From NCBI RefSeq assembly GCF_019711595.1, contig NZ_JAIGNR010000001.1, positions 1,240,001-1,304,000 of the forward strand: a DNA stretch of 64,000 nucleotides, read 5' to 3'. Shown in pieces: positions 22,137 to 31,846 of the stretch (its first letter is position 1; the number at the start of each line of letters is the position of its first letter). The stretch is from Qipengyuania sphaerica (lineage in GTDB: Bacteria > Pseudomonadota > Alphaproteobacteria > Sphingomonadales > Sphingomonadaceae). The notes beneath the pieces are model-generated. The model ran no database searches. It was not told the origin of the DNA and worked only from the letters and a program-made list of their open reading frames with translations. The translations under genes and the position numbers were made by a program.

Positions 22137-23423
22137 TCAGCGCTGGCCGATGGGAACGTAATCGCGTTCGGTCGGGCCGGTGTAGAGCTGGCGCGGACGG
22201 CCGATGACCTGGCCAGGATCCGAGATCATCTCGTTCCATTGCGCGACCCAGCCCACGGTACGGGCAAGGGCGAAGAGCGCGGTAAACATCGTGGTCGGGA
22301 AACCGATCGAATTCAGGATGATGCCAGAGTAGAAATCGACGTTCGGGAAAAGCTTCTTTTCCTTGAAGTAATCGTCGTTGAGCGCGAGTTCCTCGAGCTG
22401 CAATGCGGTCTCGAATACGGGATCGTTGACGTTGAGCGCTTCGAACACCTCGCGCAGCGTCTGCTGCATCACGGTCGCACGCGGGTCGTAGTTCTTGTAG
22501 ACGCGGTGGCCGAAGCCCATCAGGCGGAACGGATCGTTCTTGTCCTTGGCGCGCTCGATGTAATGCGGAATGCGATCGGGCGAACCGATTTCCTGCAGCA
22601 TGTTGAGCGCCGCTTCGTTTGCGCCACCATGCGCCGGACCCCACAGGCAGGCGATGCCGGCCGCGATGCAGGCGAAGGGGTTTGCGCCAGACGATCCGGC
22701 AAGGCGAACGGTCGAAGTCGAAGCGTTCTGTTCGTGATCGGCATGTAGAATGAAGATGCGGTCCATCGCCTTTTCGATCGCTGGATGGACTTCATATTCC
22801 TCGGCCGGAACACCGAAGGTCATGCGCAGAAAGTTGCCCGTGTAGCTCAGATCGTTGTCCGGCTGCATGAACGGCTGTCCGATGGCATATTTATATGCCC
22901 AGGCTGCGATCGTCGGCATCTTGGCGATCAGGCGGTGGCTACTGATCTTGCGATGCTCGGGATCGGAAATATCCGTGCTGTCATGGTAGAAAGCCGACAG
23001 CGCGCCGACGACACCGCACATGATCGCCATCGGGTGCGCATCGCGGCGGAAACCCTGGTAGAACTGGCGCAGTTGGTCATGCAGCATGGTATGCCGCGTG
23101 ATCGTGTAGGTGAAGTCGTCGAGGTCGTCCTGGCTCGGCAGCTCGCCGTTGAGCAACAGGTAGCTGACTTCCATGAAGCTGGAGTGTTCCGCCAGCTGGC
23201 CGATGGGGTAGCCGCGATGAAGAAGAACACCTTCCTCGCCGTCGATATATGTCAATGCGCTTTCACAGCTGGCAGTCGACTTGTAGCCCGGATCGTAAGT
23301 GAACTTGCCGGTCGTACCGTACAGCTTGCGGATATCGATGACATCCGGCCCGACACTGCCTTCGAGGACAGGGAAGTCCTGCTGCTGGTCGCCTAGGTTG
23401 AGAGTTGCCTGCTTGTCGGCCAC
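22137..23423 (-). CDS. gltA: Citrate synthase
   Basis: Condenses acetyl-CoA with oxaloacetate to citrate, the entry to the TCA cycle. The 428-residue length is that of the hexameric, NADH-regulated type of Gram-negative bacteria. Signature stretches are [20 protein letters not shown] (containing the active-site His), [26 protein letters not shown] and the C-terminal GWVAQWNEM. The gene lies 41 bases downstream of gltX on the same strand, a pairing also found in other sphingomonads. Confidence 0.97.
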   Translation of the reverse strand: MADKQATLNLGDQQQDFPVLEGSVGPDVIDIRKLYGTTGKFTYDPGYKSTASCESALTYIDGEEGVLLHRGYPIGQLAEHSSFMEVSYLLLNGELPSQDDLDDFTYTITRHTMLHDQLRQFYQGFRRDAHPMAIMCGVVGALSAFYHDSTDISDPEHRKISSHRLIAKMPTIAAWAYKYAIGQPFMQPDNDLSYTGNFLRMTFGVPAEEYEVHPAIEKAMDRIFILHADHEQNASTSTVRLAGSSGANPFACIAAGIACLWGPAHGGANEAALNMLQEIGSPDRIPHYIERAKDKNDPFRLMGFGHRVYKNYDPRATVMQQTLREVFEALNVNDPVFETALQLEELALNDDYFKEKKLFPNVDFYSGIILNSIGFPTTMFTALFALARTVGWVAQWNEMISDPGQVIGRPRQLYTGPTERDYVPIGQR

Positions 23424-23464
23424 GCGTGTCTCCTCAATTCATTCCATTCGGTCTGCGGGCCGGG

Positions 23465-24889
23465 TTAATTTGCCCGAGTTGCCTGCGCGTCGATACGCGC
23501 GAGCGACTCTTCCTTGCCCAGCAGGACCAGTACATCGAAAATTCCGGGCGAAGTGGTGGTGCCCGTCAGCGCCGCCCGCAAGGGCTGCGCCAGCTTGCCG
23601 AGACCCAGTTCGAGCTCCTCGGCATACGATTTCGTAGTGGCTTCGAGAGCCTCCAATGTCCAGTGATTTTCCTTGGCCAGACGGGAGGACAACTCACCCA
23701 TGCGGGCGCGGCTCTCATCGTCCAGCAGGGATGCTGCTTTCTCGGTCAACTCCAGAGGTCGTTTGGCAAAGAGAAATGCTGCACCTTCAGCAAGTTCGTC
23801 AACACTCTTAGCGCGGGTTTTAAGAACCGGCATGGCCTCCGTCAGTAGCTCGGCGTCCGCTTGCGGGCCTATTTTCCCGGCAACGAGACTTGCAAGCCGC
23901 GCATCATCGGCCTCGCGGATGTAGTGACCGTTGAGGTTCTGGAGCTTCTTGATGTCGAAACGCGAAGGGCTTTTCCCGACGCCGTCGAGGTCGAACAGTT
24001 CGATGGCCTCATCGCGCGTGATTTCCTCGCGGTCGCCATGGCCCCAGCCAAGTCGAAGAAGGTAATTGAACAGCGCTTCGGGCAACACGCCCTCTTCGTC
24101 ACGATAGGCTTCCACGCCGACCGCACCATGGCGCTTGGACAGCTTTGCCCCGTCCGCGCCGTGGATCAGGGGAACGTGGGCATAAACCGGATCGGGCCAT
24201 CCACCTTCGATTTCGTTCATCGCACGGATGACGGGGAGCTGTCGGAAGGCGTTGTTGAGATGATCGTCGCCGCGGATGATATGCGTGACGCCCATGTCGT
24301 GGTCGTCGACCACTACCGCGAGCATGTAGGTGGGCGTGCCGTCTGCACGCAGCAGGACGTAATCGTCGATCTCGGCATTCTTCACCGTGACCTTGCCCTG
24401 GACCTCGTCTTCGATGACCGTTTCGCCTTCGGTCGGGACCTTAAGGCGGATGACATAGGGCGCACCTTCGGGCGCCTCGTTCTCGTCACGGTCGCGCCAC
24501 CGCCGGTCGTAACGCATCGGCTGCTTGTTGGCGCGCTGCTCTGCCCGCATCGCTTCGAGTTCTTCAGGCGTGGCGAAGCACTTGTAGGCGTGACCTGCCT
24601 CGAGCAGCTGGTTCGCCACTTCGGCGTGGCGCTGGGCACGATCGGACTGGAATACCGGAGGCTCGTCATAGTCGAGACCCAGCCAGTCGAGACCTTCGAT
24701 GATCTTGTCGATCGCATCCTGCGTGCTGCGCTTGCGATCGGTATCCTCGATCCTCAGGAGCGCGCGCCCGCCGTGGTGCCGGGCGTAAAGCCAGTTAAAC
24801 AGCGCAGTGCGTGCGCCGCCGATATGCAGGAAGCCGGTGGGCGAGGGGGCAAACCTTGTGACGACCTGTTTGCCGGTTTCGCTTGCCAT
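23465..24889 (-). CDS. gltX: Glutamyl-tRNA synthetase
   Basis: Charges tRNA-Glu with glutamate. The HIGH-type motif is in FAPSPTGFLHIGGARTALF near the N-terminus and the KMSKS-type motif is KLSKRHG. I placed the start at the ATG at 24889, giving 474 residues beginning MASETGKQV and preceded by AGGAAAG; the open frame extends far upstream over comEC but that part shows no synthetase sequence. An ATG ten codons earlier (24919) is possible but would overlap the comEC start region. It is divergent from comEC with only 28 bases between start codons. Confidence 0.96.
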   Translation of the reverse strand: MASETGKQVVTRFAPSPTGFLHIGGARTALFNWLYARHHGGRALLRIEDTDRKRSTQDAIDKIIEGLDWLGLDYDEPPVFQSDRAQRHAEVANQLLEAGHAYKCFATPEELEAMRAEQRANKQPMRYDRRWRDRDENEAPEGAPYVIRLKVPTEGETVIEDEVQGKVTVKNAEIDDYVLLRADGTPTYMLAVVVDDHDMGVTHIIRGDDHLNNAFRQLPVIRAMNEIEGGWPDPVYAHVPLIHGADGAKLSKRHGAVGVEAYRDEEGVLPEALFNYLLRLGWGHGDREEITRDEAIELFDLDGVGKSPSRFDIKKLQNLNGHYIREADDARLASLVAGKIGPQADAELLTEAMPVLKTRAKSVDELAEGAAFLFAKRPLELTEKAASLLDDESRARMGELSSRLAKENHWTLEALEATTKSYAEELELGLGKLAQPLRAALTGTTTSPGIFDVLVLLGKEESLARIDAQATRAN

Positions 24890-24917
24890 TGCTTCGTCTT
24901 TCCTTTCAGGTGCTTGC

Positions 24918-27104
24918 ATGGCGACGCAGGGGACGCCGCTGGTGCCGTTCGGCGAAGGGGATCCGGCCGCCGATGCTGCAGTGCAGCGCCCTTGGCGCAT
25001 GCGCGCGGCAATGTCCAGATTCGCGGACGCAATAGAGGGCTTTCTGGCTCGTTCCGGCTTCGACCGGGGGCCATGGCTCGTGGTCGCATTCGCTGCGGGC
25101 ATTGGGACTTGGTTCGTTCTCGCCAGCCCGTGGCAATGGGTCATGGCGGCCGCCGCCGGCATTCTGTTTTCGCTCGGAGCCATCGCGTTATGGAAAGTTG
25201 AGGACGACCGGGCGCATCTGCGTCTGGCAATCTGCGCAATCGGTCTCGCGTTTGCAGCAGGCGTCGCGATCATCTGGGCGCGGAGCGAAATGGTCGGTGC
25301 GGAACCGCTGGACCGGCCCGGAATGATGGGCCTCGATGCGCATGTGCTTGAGAGAGAGGAACGACCTGCCGATGGCCGGTTGCGACTTGTGCTGGCTGCC
25401 CGCGATGCGGACGCGGGAAGGCCGATCAAGGTCCGGGTGAATGTCCCGATGGAGAAGGACATCGACGGGCTGGATGAGGGCGCGCGCGTCAGGCTCAAGG
25501 CTCGCCTCATGCCCCCTTCACCTCCGCTCCTGCCCGGGGCTTACGATTTTGCCCGCAGGGCGTGGTTCGATGGTTACGCGGCGACAGGATCCTTAGTAGG
25601 CGAAGTCGAGATCATGGAGCGATCCACCGGGGCCGACGGCGTAATTGCCCGGCTCCAGCGATGGCTTTCTGCACATGTGCGCGACAATCTCGGCGGATCG
25701 TCCGGCAGCATCGCTGCTGCTTTTGCTAGCGGGGATCGCGGCTCGATTGCCGAGGCGGATGAGATCGCGATGCGGGATGCCGGTCTCACCCATCTTCTCT
25801 CAATCAGTGGATTGCATGTCAGCGCGGTCATTGCCGCGGCCTATTTCCTTGCGATCAAGCTGCTTGCGTTATGGTCCTGGTTCGCATTGCGCGTGCGGCT
25901 GCCGTTGGTCGCAGCTGCGGTCGCTGCTGGCGCCGGGATCGGATACACATTGCTGACAGGGGCGGAGGTGCCCACGGTTCGCAGCTGCATCGGCGCCCTC
26001 CTCGTGCTAGTCGCACTGGCCCTGGGGCGCGAACCGCTTTCGATGCGGATGGTCGCCGTGGCGGCAACGGTCGTGCTGCTATTGTGGCCGGAATCGTTGA
26101 TCGGGCCCAGTTTCCAGATGAGCTTCGCGGCGGTGATTGCCATTGTCGCCTTGCACAATGCCAAGCCGGTCCGGGATTTCCTCGCTCCCAGGGAAGAGAG
26201 CTGGGCGCGATGGTCTGCCCGGCGAACGCTCATGTTGTTTGTCACCGGCCTCGTGATCGAGATTGCTCTAACCCCGATCGTCCTGTTCCATTTCCATCGG
26301 GCAGGGCTCTACGGGGCTTTTGCGAACGTGCTCGCAATCCCGCTGGTCACCTTCATTTCGATGCCATTGATTGCGATCGCATTGCTGTTCGACACAATCG
26401 GCCTCGGCGCGCCCTTCTGGTGGCTGGCAGGGCAATCGCTCGATCTCTTGCTGGGAATTGCCCACTTCACCGCCGCGCAGCCCGGTGCGGTCAAGCTGGT
26501 TCCGCACATCGGTCTCGTAACCCTCCTCGTTTTCGTAGGAGGAGGGCTGTGGCTCGCGCTCTGGCGGGGGAAGGGCCGCTTGTGCGGCTTGCCTCCCGTG
26601 GTGGCTGTTGGCGTACCGCTGCTGCTTAGCGCTTCCGCACCCGACCTGTTTGTCACGCGTGACGGGCGGGATGTGGGCTTGGTTGATCACGACGGACGAC
26701 TTTTCCTGCTGCGAGAGAAAGCCGGGTCCTACGCCCAGGAGAACATTACTGAACTCGCCGGCACGGAGATCACGCCGATCAATATCGAGCATTGGGCTGG
26801 CGCCCGGTGCACCGCGGACTTTTGCAGTTTGCCCATCAGTCGGGGTGAACGGATATGGCACCTCCTTGTTGCGCGAAGCCGCGAACGCATCGACGAACGC
26901 GAACTGGCTGCCGCTTGCGAGAAGTCCGACATCGTCATCGCAGCGCGGTGGCTTCCGAGGAGTTGCCGGCCGAAATGGCTGAAATCCGACCGCAGGTTCC
27001 TCGAGGAGAACGGCGGGCTGGCGATTTACCTGAAGAGCGAACGCATCGTCACCGTGGCAGAAAGCCAGGGGAGCCACGGTTGGTGGCGCGGCAGCTCCAA
27101 TTGA
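24918..27104 (+). CDS. comEC: ComEC/Rec2-family DNA uptake channel protein
   Basis: ComEC proteins form the inner-membrane channel for single-stranded DNA during transformation. Starting at the ATG at 24918 gives 728 residues. An N-terminal hydrophobic region (about 50-105) is followed by a DUF4131-like soluble segment, then the Competence domain with DAGLTHLLSISGLHVSAVIA and multiple membrane helices to about residue 560. The C-terminal ~150 residues are soluble but I find no HxHxDH motif, so the metallo-beta-lactamase-like nuclease domain is absent or degenerate. Translation of DFCSLPISRGER and VARSRERIDER marks this divergent tail. Whether the organism is transformable cannot be told from this gene alone. 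Confidence 0.9.
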   Translation: MATQGTPLVPFGEGDPAADAAVQRPWRMRAAMSRFADAIEGFLARSGFDRGPWLVVAFAAGIGTWFVLASPWQWVMAAAAGILFSLGAIALWKVEDDRAHLRLAICAIGLAFAAGVAIIWARSEMVGAEPLDRPGMMGLDAHVLEREERPADGRLRLVLAARDADAGRPIKVRVNVPMEKDIDGLDEGARVRLKARLMPPSPPLLPGAYDFARRAWFDGYAATGSLVGEVEIMERSTGADGVIARLQRWLSAHVRDNLGGSSGSIAAAFASGDRGSIAEADEIAMRDAGLTHLLSISGLHVSAVIAAAYFLAIKLLALWSWFALRVRLPLVAAAVAAGAGIGYTLLTGAEVPTVRSCIGALLVLVALALGREPLSMRMVAVAATVVLLLWPESLIGPSFQMSFAAVIAIVALHNAKPVRDFLAPREESWARWSARRTLMLFVTGLVIEIALTPIVLFHFHRAGLYGAFANVLAIPLVTFISMPLIAIALLFDTIGLGAPFWWLAGQSLDLLLGIAHFTAAQPGAVKLVPHIGLVTLLVFVGGGLWLALWRGKGRLCGLPPVVAVGVPLLLSASAPDLFVTRDGRDVGLVDHDGRLFLLREKAGSYAQENITELAGTEITPINIEHWAGARCTADFCSLPISRGERIWHLLVARSRERIDERELAAACEKSDIVIAARWLPRSCRPKWLKSDRRFLEENGGLAIYLKSERIVTVAESQGSHGWWRGSSN

Positions 27105-27133
27105 AAAGGGCGCCCGGACCCGTCCGAGCGCCC
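27104..27133 (-). terminator. Rho-independent terminator after lexA (may also serve comEC)
   Basis: An interrupted hairpin lies between the convergent comEC and lexA stops: GGGCGC at 27108-27113 pairs with GCGCCC at 27128-27133, and CGGAC pairs with GTCCG inside it, with a C/A mismatch and a two-base loop. Read on the minus strand it is followed by TTTT, as expected for termination of lexA. The stem could also stop comEC transcripts, though the plus-strand side lacks a T run. Confidence 0.75.
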
Positions 27134-27151
27134 CGATGAGAATTGTAAAGC

Positions 27152-27844
27152 TTAGTGGTAGCGGCGAAGGAGCCCGGCAAGCTTGCCCTGGATCTGCACG
27201 CGGCCCGCTTCGTATACCTGCGGTTCGTAGGCACCGTTCGCCGGGTCGAGCCGGACCATCGGGCCTTCCTTGCGAAGATATTTCAGCGTCGCTTCCTCGT
27301 TATCGACCAGCGCGACAACGATCTCGCCATCGCGCGCTGTTTCGGCACGCTTAACGAGGGCAAAGTCGCCGTCGAAGATGCCGGCCTCGATCATCGAATC
27401 GCCGCTGACCTCAAGGGCATAGTGGTCACCCGGACCCAGCAGGGCCGCGGGAACGGGCATGGAGGACTGGCCTTCGATCGCCTCGATCGGCGCGCCGGCG
27501 GCGATCCTGCCGTGCAGCGGCACATCGATGATGTCGTTGGCCGGTTCAGGCGCCGAGGGTTTCGCTGTATGCTGCGCCACGACGATATCATTAGCCGCCA
27601 CTGCAGGACGCGAGGGGCTGGTGACCGAATCTTCGGGCAGTTTGATCACTTCGAGCGCGCGAGCCCGGTTCGGCAGGCGGCGAATGAAGCCGCGTTCTTC
27701 CAGCGCGGAAATCAGGCGGTGCACACCCGACTTGCTCTTCAGATCGAGCGCTTCCTTCATTTCCTCGAAAGAGGGCGAAATGCCGGTTTCTTCCAGCTTC
27801 TGCTGGATGAAACGGATCAGTTCGTGCTGCTTGGCAGTCAGCAT
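27152..27844 (-). CDS. lexA: SOS response repressor LexA
   Basis: LexA represses DNA-damage genes and is inactivated by RecA-stimulated self-cleavage. The 230 residues show an N-terminal winged helix-turn-helix ([14 protein letters not shown], then [20 protein letters not shown]), the cleavage site Ala116-Gly117 in [11 protein letters not shown], the catalytic Ser150 in SGDSM and Lys188 in ATLKYL. The linker of about 40 residues between domains is long, as in other alphaproteobacteria. An SOS box lies 35 bases upstream, so autoregulation is expected. It is convergent with comEC. Confidence 0.97.
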   Translation of the reverse strand: MLTAKQHELIRFIQQKLEETGISPSFEEMKEALDLKSKSGVHRLISALEERGFIRRLPNRARALEVIKLPEDSVTSPSRPAVAANDIVVAQHTAKPSAPEPANDIIDVPLHGRIAAGAPIEAIEGQSSMPVPAALLGPGDHYALEVSGDSMIEAGIFDGDFALVKRAETARDGEIVVALVDNEEATLKYLRKEGPMVRLDPANGAYEPQVYEAGRVQIQGKLAGLLRRYH

Positions 27845-27864
27845 CGGATCACTCCCTTATTCCT

Positions 27865-27893
27865 GTTCACAACCTTGTGAACGAATGTGGAAC
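27865..27893 (-). promoter_or_regulatory. SOS box (LexA operator) plus overlapping palindrome upstream of lexA
   Basis: At 27879-27893 the sequence reads GAAC-N7-GAAC, the direct-repeat SOS box known from alphaproteobacteria (GTTC-N7-GTTC on the other strand). Overlapping it, 27865-27882 is a perfect inverted repeat GTTCACAACCTTGTGAAC with 8-base arms and a 2-base centre. The direct repeat is the expected LexA operator; the palindrome either is part of it or a site for a second factor. It sits just before the lexA start, suited to autorepression. Confidence 0.85.
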
Positions 27894-27971
27894 AATTAGG
27901 CAACCAATTTTCGCAAGTCAAGCATTCCCGCCATTTTCGAGGCAGTTGCCTCTGGAACAGGCGTTCCCGTT

Positions 27972-28445
27972 TCAGTCCCCAGCTCGCCAGGTTCCGGACT
28001 TGCCGCCGGTCTTTTCAAGGAGGCGAACGCCTTCGATCATCATTCCACGGTCGATCGCCTTGCCCATGTCGTAAAGCGTCAGCAAAGCGACGCTCGCAGC
28101 GGTCATTGCCTCCATTTCGACACCTGTCTTGCCGGTCAGCGAGGCGGTCGCAGTGACGAGGATCGCGTCCGATTCGCGGGTGAAGTCGACTCTCACGCTT
28201 TCGAGCCCGAGCGGATGACATAGCGGGATAAGCTCGCCGGTCTTCTTGGCGGCCATGATGCCGGCGATGCGTGCGGTGGCAAGCGCATCACCCTTGGCAG
28301 TGCTGCCCGCCATGATGGCTTCAAGCGCCGCGTGAGCCATGCGAATACGGCCCTCCGCAGTCGCGCTGCGGGCGGTTTCGGGCTTTGCGCCCACATCGAC
28401 CATGCGTGCAGCGCCATGATCGTCGAGGTGGGTGAGTTTAGCCAT
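27972..28445 (-). CDS. moaC: Cyclic pyranopterin monophosphate synthase
   Basis: MoaC converts the MoaA product to cyclic pyranopterin monophosphate in molybdenum cofactor synthesis. The start at 28445 gives 157 residues beginning [11 protein letters not shown]; the gene overlaps the end of trpC by eight bases. Diagnostic stretches are [22 protein letters not shown], and the block [21 protein letters not shown] with the conserved Glu-Met-Glu-Ala. No other molybdenum cofactor gene is present in the window, and only 127 bases separate it from lexA. Confidence 0.95.
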   Translation of the reverse strand: MAKLTHLDDHGAARMVDVGAKPETARSATAEGRIRMAHAALEAIMAGSTAKGDALATARIAGIMAAKKTGELIPLCHPLGLESVRVDFTRESDAILVTATASLTGKTGVEMEAMTAASVALLTLYDMGKAIDRGMMIEGVRLLEKTGGKSGTWRAGD

Positions 28446-29223
28446 CGAGTAGCTTCCGAGTGGCCGCCTCGACATCGTCCTGCCGCATCAGGCTTTCGCC
28501 GACCAGGAAGCTGCGGACACCTGCCCGGGCAAGGCGTTGGCAATCTTCGTATGTGAAGATGCCGCTCTCTCCGACCAGCAATGCGTCGGTCGGGGCAAGA
28601 GCAGCAAGTTGCTCCGTCGTGGAAAGATCGGTCTCGAAGGTCTTGAGATTGCGGTTGTTCACTCCGAGAAGGCGTGACTGCAATCGGGCAGCCCGTTCCA
28701 TTTCCTCGGCGTCATGGACCTCGACCAGCACGTCCATGCCGCGTTCGATCGCTGCCGCCTCGATCTCCGCCATCAGTGCATCTTCGAGTGCCGCCACGAT
28801 AATCAGGATGGCATCCGCCCCGATCGCACGTGCTTCGGCCACCTGCCAGGGATCGACCATGAAGTCCTTGCGCAGCACGGGAAGGGTACAGGCAGCACGC
28901 GCGGCGACCAGGTAATCCTCATGTCCCTGGAAATAGGGGGCGTCGGTGAGGACCGAGAGGCATGACGCGCCGCCGGTCGCATAGGCTTTCGCGTGTTCGG
29001 CGGGGTGAAAGTCGGGCCGGATAAGCCCCTTGGAAGGAGAGGCCTTCTTGATTTCCGCAATGAGGCCGAAGCCAGTTTGCTGCGCGCTTTCGAGCGCCGC
29101 CTTGAACCCGCGCGGTGCCGACTGCTGCCCAGCTGCGGCATCGAGTTCGTCGAGTGTGCGCTCCCTCTTGCGCGCAGCAACTTCCTCGCGCTTGGTCGCG
29201 CAGATTTCCTCGAGCTTGTTCAT
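28438..29223 (-). CDS. trpC: Indole-3-glycerol-phosphate synthase
   Basis: Catalyses ring closure to indole-3-glycerol phosphate in tryptophan synthesis. The 261-residue TIM barrel shows [17 protein letters not shown] (catalytic lysines), [37 protein letters not shown] and LVGESGIFT. It is not fused to TrpF. Its ATG overlaps the trpD stop by four bases and its end overlaps moaC, so it is embedded in a coupled run trpG-trpD-trpC-moaC. Confidence 0.97.
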   Translation of the reverse strand: MNKLEEICATKREEVAARKRERTLDELDAAAGQQSAPRGFKAALESAQQTGFGLIAEIKKASPSKGLIRPDFHPAEHAKAYATGGASCLSVLTDAPYFQGHEDYLVAARAACTLPVLRKDFMVDPWQVAEARAIGADAILIIVAALEDALMAEIEAAAIERGMDVLVEVHDAEEMERAARLQSRLLGVNNRNLKTFETDLSTTEQLAALAPTDALLVGESGIFTYEDCQRLARAGVRSFLVGESLMRQDDVEAATRKLLDG

Positions 29224-30212
29224 TGGGCGAGGGCAATCCAGTCGGCGAGGAGCTGTTTCGCACGACCGGAATCTATGGCCTCAGCGGCCATTTCCGCTCC
29301 CTCGGTCCAGTCGTCGGTTTTGCCCGAGACGATCAGGGTGGCGGCCGCGTTAAACAGCACTGCGTCGCGATAGGGACCGGGAGCGCCCATCAACAGCGCC
29401 TCAAGAGCCTTCGCATTGTGCGCCGGATCGCCGCCGCGGATGGCTTCGACCGGTGCATGCGGGAGGTTCGCCTGCACAGCGACGACGCGGCGCATCTCGA
29501 AATCGTTGCCTTTGACGTCGGCCAGCTCGTTGCCACCTGCAAGACTCAGCTCGTCCAGTCCTTCGTCGCCCGAAGCAATGAAGGTTCGCTCGGTCCCAAG
29601 ACGCGCCTTGGCGCGAGCGTAGATCGGCACATAGGCCGGGCGCGCAATTCCGATCAGCTGTCGCTTGACGCCAGCTGGATTGGAGAGAGGGCCCATCAGG
29701 TTGAATATCGTCCGCACCCCGAGTTTCTGGCGGATGGGCTGGATGCGGCCCATTGCAGGGTGGTGGTTCTTGGCGAAGAGGAAACAAATTCCCAGTTCGT
29801 TCAGCGTCTTCTCGGCAGTTCTCCCCGCAGCTTCCATGTCGAGGCCGAGCGCTTCTAGCGTATCCGCCGCACCCGATTTGGAACTGGCTGCACGGTTGCC
29901 ATGCTTCGCCACAGGCACGCCGCAGGCCGCGACAAGCAGGCTGACTGCCGTCGAGACGTTGAGCGTGTGGTGGCCGTCGCCCCCGGTGCCGCAACAATCG
30001 ACCGTGCCTTCGGGCGCGTCGATCGGGATCAGGCGTTCGCGCAGGGCACGCGCGGCGCCGGCGATTTCCTCCGACGTCTCGCTGCGCGCCGACATGTCGA
30101 CGAGGAACCGGCCAATATCGTCATCGGCAATTTCACCTTCGAGTATCCATCCGAAAATCTCGTGCGCATCGTCTTCGGAAAGGTGCGTGTGGGCGGAGGG
30201 TAGCTGCTTCAT
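29220..30212 (-). CDS. trpD: Anthranilate phosphoribosyltransferase
   Basis: Transfers phosphoribose from PRPP to anthranilate. With the start at 30212 (overlapping the trpG stop by four bases) the product is 330 residues beginning [10 protein letters not shown]. The glycine-rich PRPP loop [32 protein letters not shown] and the [10 protein letters not shown] stretch are diagnostic. The longer upstream open frame lies inside trpG. Confidence 0.97.
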   Translation of the reverse strand: MKQLPSAHTHLSEDDAHEIFGWILEGEIADDDIGRFLVDMSARSETSEEIAGAARALRERLIPIDAPEGTVDCCGTGGDGHHTLNVSTAVSLLVAACGVPVAKHGNRAASSKSGAADTLEALGLDMEAAGRTAEKTLNELGICFLFAKNHHPAMGRIQPIRQKLGVRTIFNLMGPLSNPAGVKRQLIGIARPAYVPIYARAKARLGTERTFIASGDEGLDELSLAGGNELADVKGNDFEMRRVVAVQANLPHAPVEAIRGGDPAHNAKALEALLMGAPGPYRDAVLFNAAATLIVSGKTDDWTEGAEMAAEAIDSGRAKQLLADWIALAQ

Positions 30213-30823
30213 GCCGGGACCTTCGCATCCATGCCGCAGATGGCAAGGAAATTGGCGAGCAACGCGTGGCCGTGCTCGGTCGCGATGCTCTCCGGATGGA
30301 ATTGCACGCCATGGATCGGCAATTCGCGGTGGTGGAAGCCCATGACGCTCGATCCGTCGAGACCCGGCGTCTCGCTGGTCGCATTGACCGCGAGGCAATC
30401 GGGAATGTCCTCGACGATCAGCGAGTGATAGCGGGTTGCGGTATAAGGCGAGGGGAGGCCTGCGAAAACGCCGGTGCCGTCATGCGAGAGGTCGCTGGTC
30501 TTTCCGTGCATCAACCCGCCACGTACCACCTTGCCTCCGAAGTGCTGACCGATCGACTGGTGACCGAGGCAGACGCCCAGCAGAGGTTTCTTCGCTTCGG
30601 CGCAGGCCGCGACGAGGTCGAGGCTCACTCCGGCCTCGTTGGGCGTGCAGGGGCCGGGTGAGATCAGGTAGCCCGCCGCGCCCTTTGCGATCGCTTCCTG
30701 AGCCGTAATGGCGTCATTGCGGACGACTTCCACCTCCGCACCCAGTTCCATCAGGTAATGGACGAGGTTGAAGGTGAAGCTGTCGTAATTGTCGACGACG
30801 AGGATCGAGCGGTTGGCAATCAT
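30209..30823 (-). CDS. trpG: Anthranilate synthase glutamine amidotransferase component
   Basis: Supplies ammonia from glutamine to TrpE. Starting at 30823, the 204 residues begin [19 protein letters not shown]. The catalytic nucleophile is the cysteine in [13 protein letters not shown] and the triad His-Glu is in [14 protein letters not shown]. Very similar to PabA, but the position directly before trpD and near trpE makes the tryptophan role clear. It is separated by 60 bases from the upstream prolyl iminopeptidase gene, the widest gap in this operon. Confidence 0.95.
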   Translation of the reverse strand: MIANRSILVVDNYDSFTFNLVHYLMELGAEVEVVRNDAITAQEAIAKGAAGYLISPGPCTPNEAGVSLDLVAACAEAKKPLLGVCLGHQSIGQHFGGKVVRGGLMHGKTSDLSHDGTGVFAGLPSPYTATRYHSLIVEDIPDCLAVNATSETPGLDGSSVMGFHHRELPIHGVQFHPESIATEHGHALLANFLAICGMDAKVPA

Positions 30824-30883
30824 TTCAATCGGTGATTGGCGAGGGCAGAGCCGGCTTTCAAGCAAGGAAAGCTGCCCGCTGCT

Positions 30884-31846
30884 TCACCCCTCCTTGCCAG
30901 CCAGCTTGTCGGTCGCGCGGACAAGGCCATCGATAATGCCCGGTTCGCCTGCGGAATGGCCCGCATCATGGACGATCCATAGTTCGGCCTCGGGCCAAGC
31001 CTTCTTCAGCTCCCACGCGCTTGTCGGCGGGGTGCAGATGTCGTGGCGGCCCTGCACGATGATGCCGGGGATGTGCTTGATCTTGGCGACATTCTTCAGG
31101 AGCTGCGCCTCTTCGAGGAAGAAGTCCTGCAGGAAGAACTTGGCACAGATGCGCGCGAAGGGGACCGCCTTGGCCGGATCGCCGAAGCTGTCGAGCAGCT
31201 TTTCGTCGGGCAGCAGGGTGGCGACATTGCCTTCCCACAGCGACCATTCGCGCGCGGCGGCGAGGCGGGTGGCCTCGTCCTCGCTGGTCAGGCGCTCATA
31301 ATAGGCCTCAACGAGGTTGCCGCGCTCGGCTTCGGGGATGAGGCCGGAGAAGTCGTCCCACTGCTCCGCCATGATTTCGCTCGCGCCGTAGGAATAGAGC
31401 CAGTCCTTTTCCTTCTGGCGGGCGAGGAATACGCCGCGCAGCACGATCTCGCTCACCCGGTCGGGATGCGTCTGGGCATAGGCGAGGGCGAGCGTTGCGC
31501 CCCAGCTCCCACCGAAGGCCTGCCACTTCTCGTGGCCGCACATCTCGCGCAGTTTCTCGATGTCCTCGACGATGCGCCAGGTGTCGTTGTTCTCGATCTC
31601 GGCGAAAGGCAGAGACTGGCCGCAGCCGCGCTGGTCGAACAGCAGCACGTCGTAGAGTTCCGGGTCCCACTGGCGGCGGTGCGAGGGCGACATGCCGCCG
31701 CCGGGGCCACCGTGGAGGAAGACGGCGGGCTTGGCGCCGGGTGTGCCGACGCGCTCGTAATAAAGCGAATGACCCTCGCCGACATCGAGCATGCCGGTCT
31801 CATAGGGTTCGATCTCGGGATAGAGGGTGCGCTCGTAGGTGATCAT
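30884..31846 (-). CDS. pip: Proline iminopeptidase (alpha/beta hydrolase)
   Basis: Releases N-terminal proline from peptides. The start at 31846 gives 320 residues (MITYERTLYPEIEP). The oxyanion region FLHGGPGGGMSPSHRR, DQRGCGQSLP, the nucleophile elbow GGSWGATLALAYAQ and the catalytic His region HDAGHSAG identify the S33 family. The ATG overlaps the stop of the upstream glycosidase-like gene by four bases. It lies between trpE and trpG, an unusual place, so its expression should follow the trp genes. Confidence 0.93.
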   Translation of the reverse strand: MITYERTLYPEIEPYETGMLDVGEGHSLYYERVGTPGAKPAVFLHGGPGGGMSPSHRRQWDPELYDVLLFDQRGCGQSLPFAEIENNDTWRIVEDIEKLREMCGHEKWQAFGGSWGATLALAYAQTHPDRVSEIVLRGVFLARQKEKDWLYSYGASEIMAEQWDDFSGLIPEAERGNLVEAYYERLTSEDEATRLAAAREWSLWEGNVATLLPDEKLLDSFGDPAKAVPFARICAKFFLQDFFLEEAQLLKNVAKIKHIPGIIVQGRHDICTPPTSAWELKKAWPEAELWIVHDAGHSAGEPGIIDGLVRATDKLAGKEG

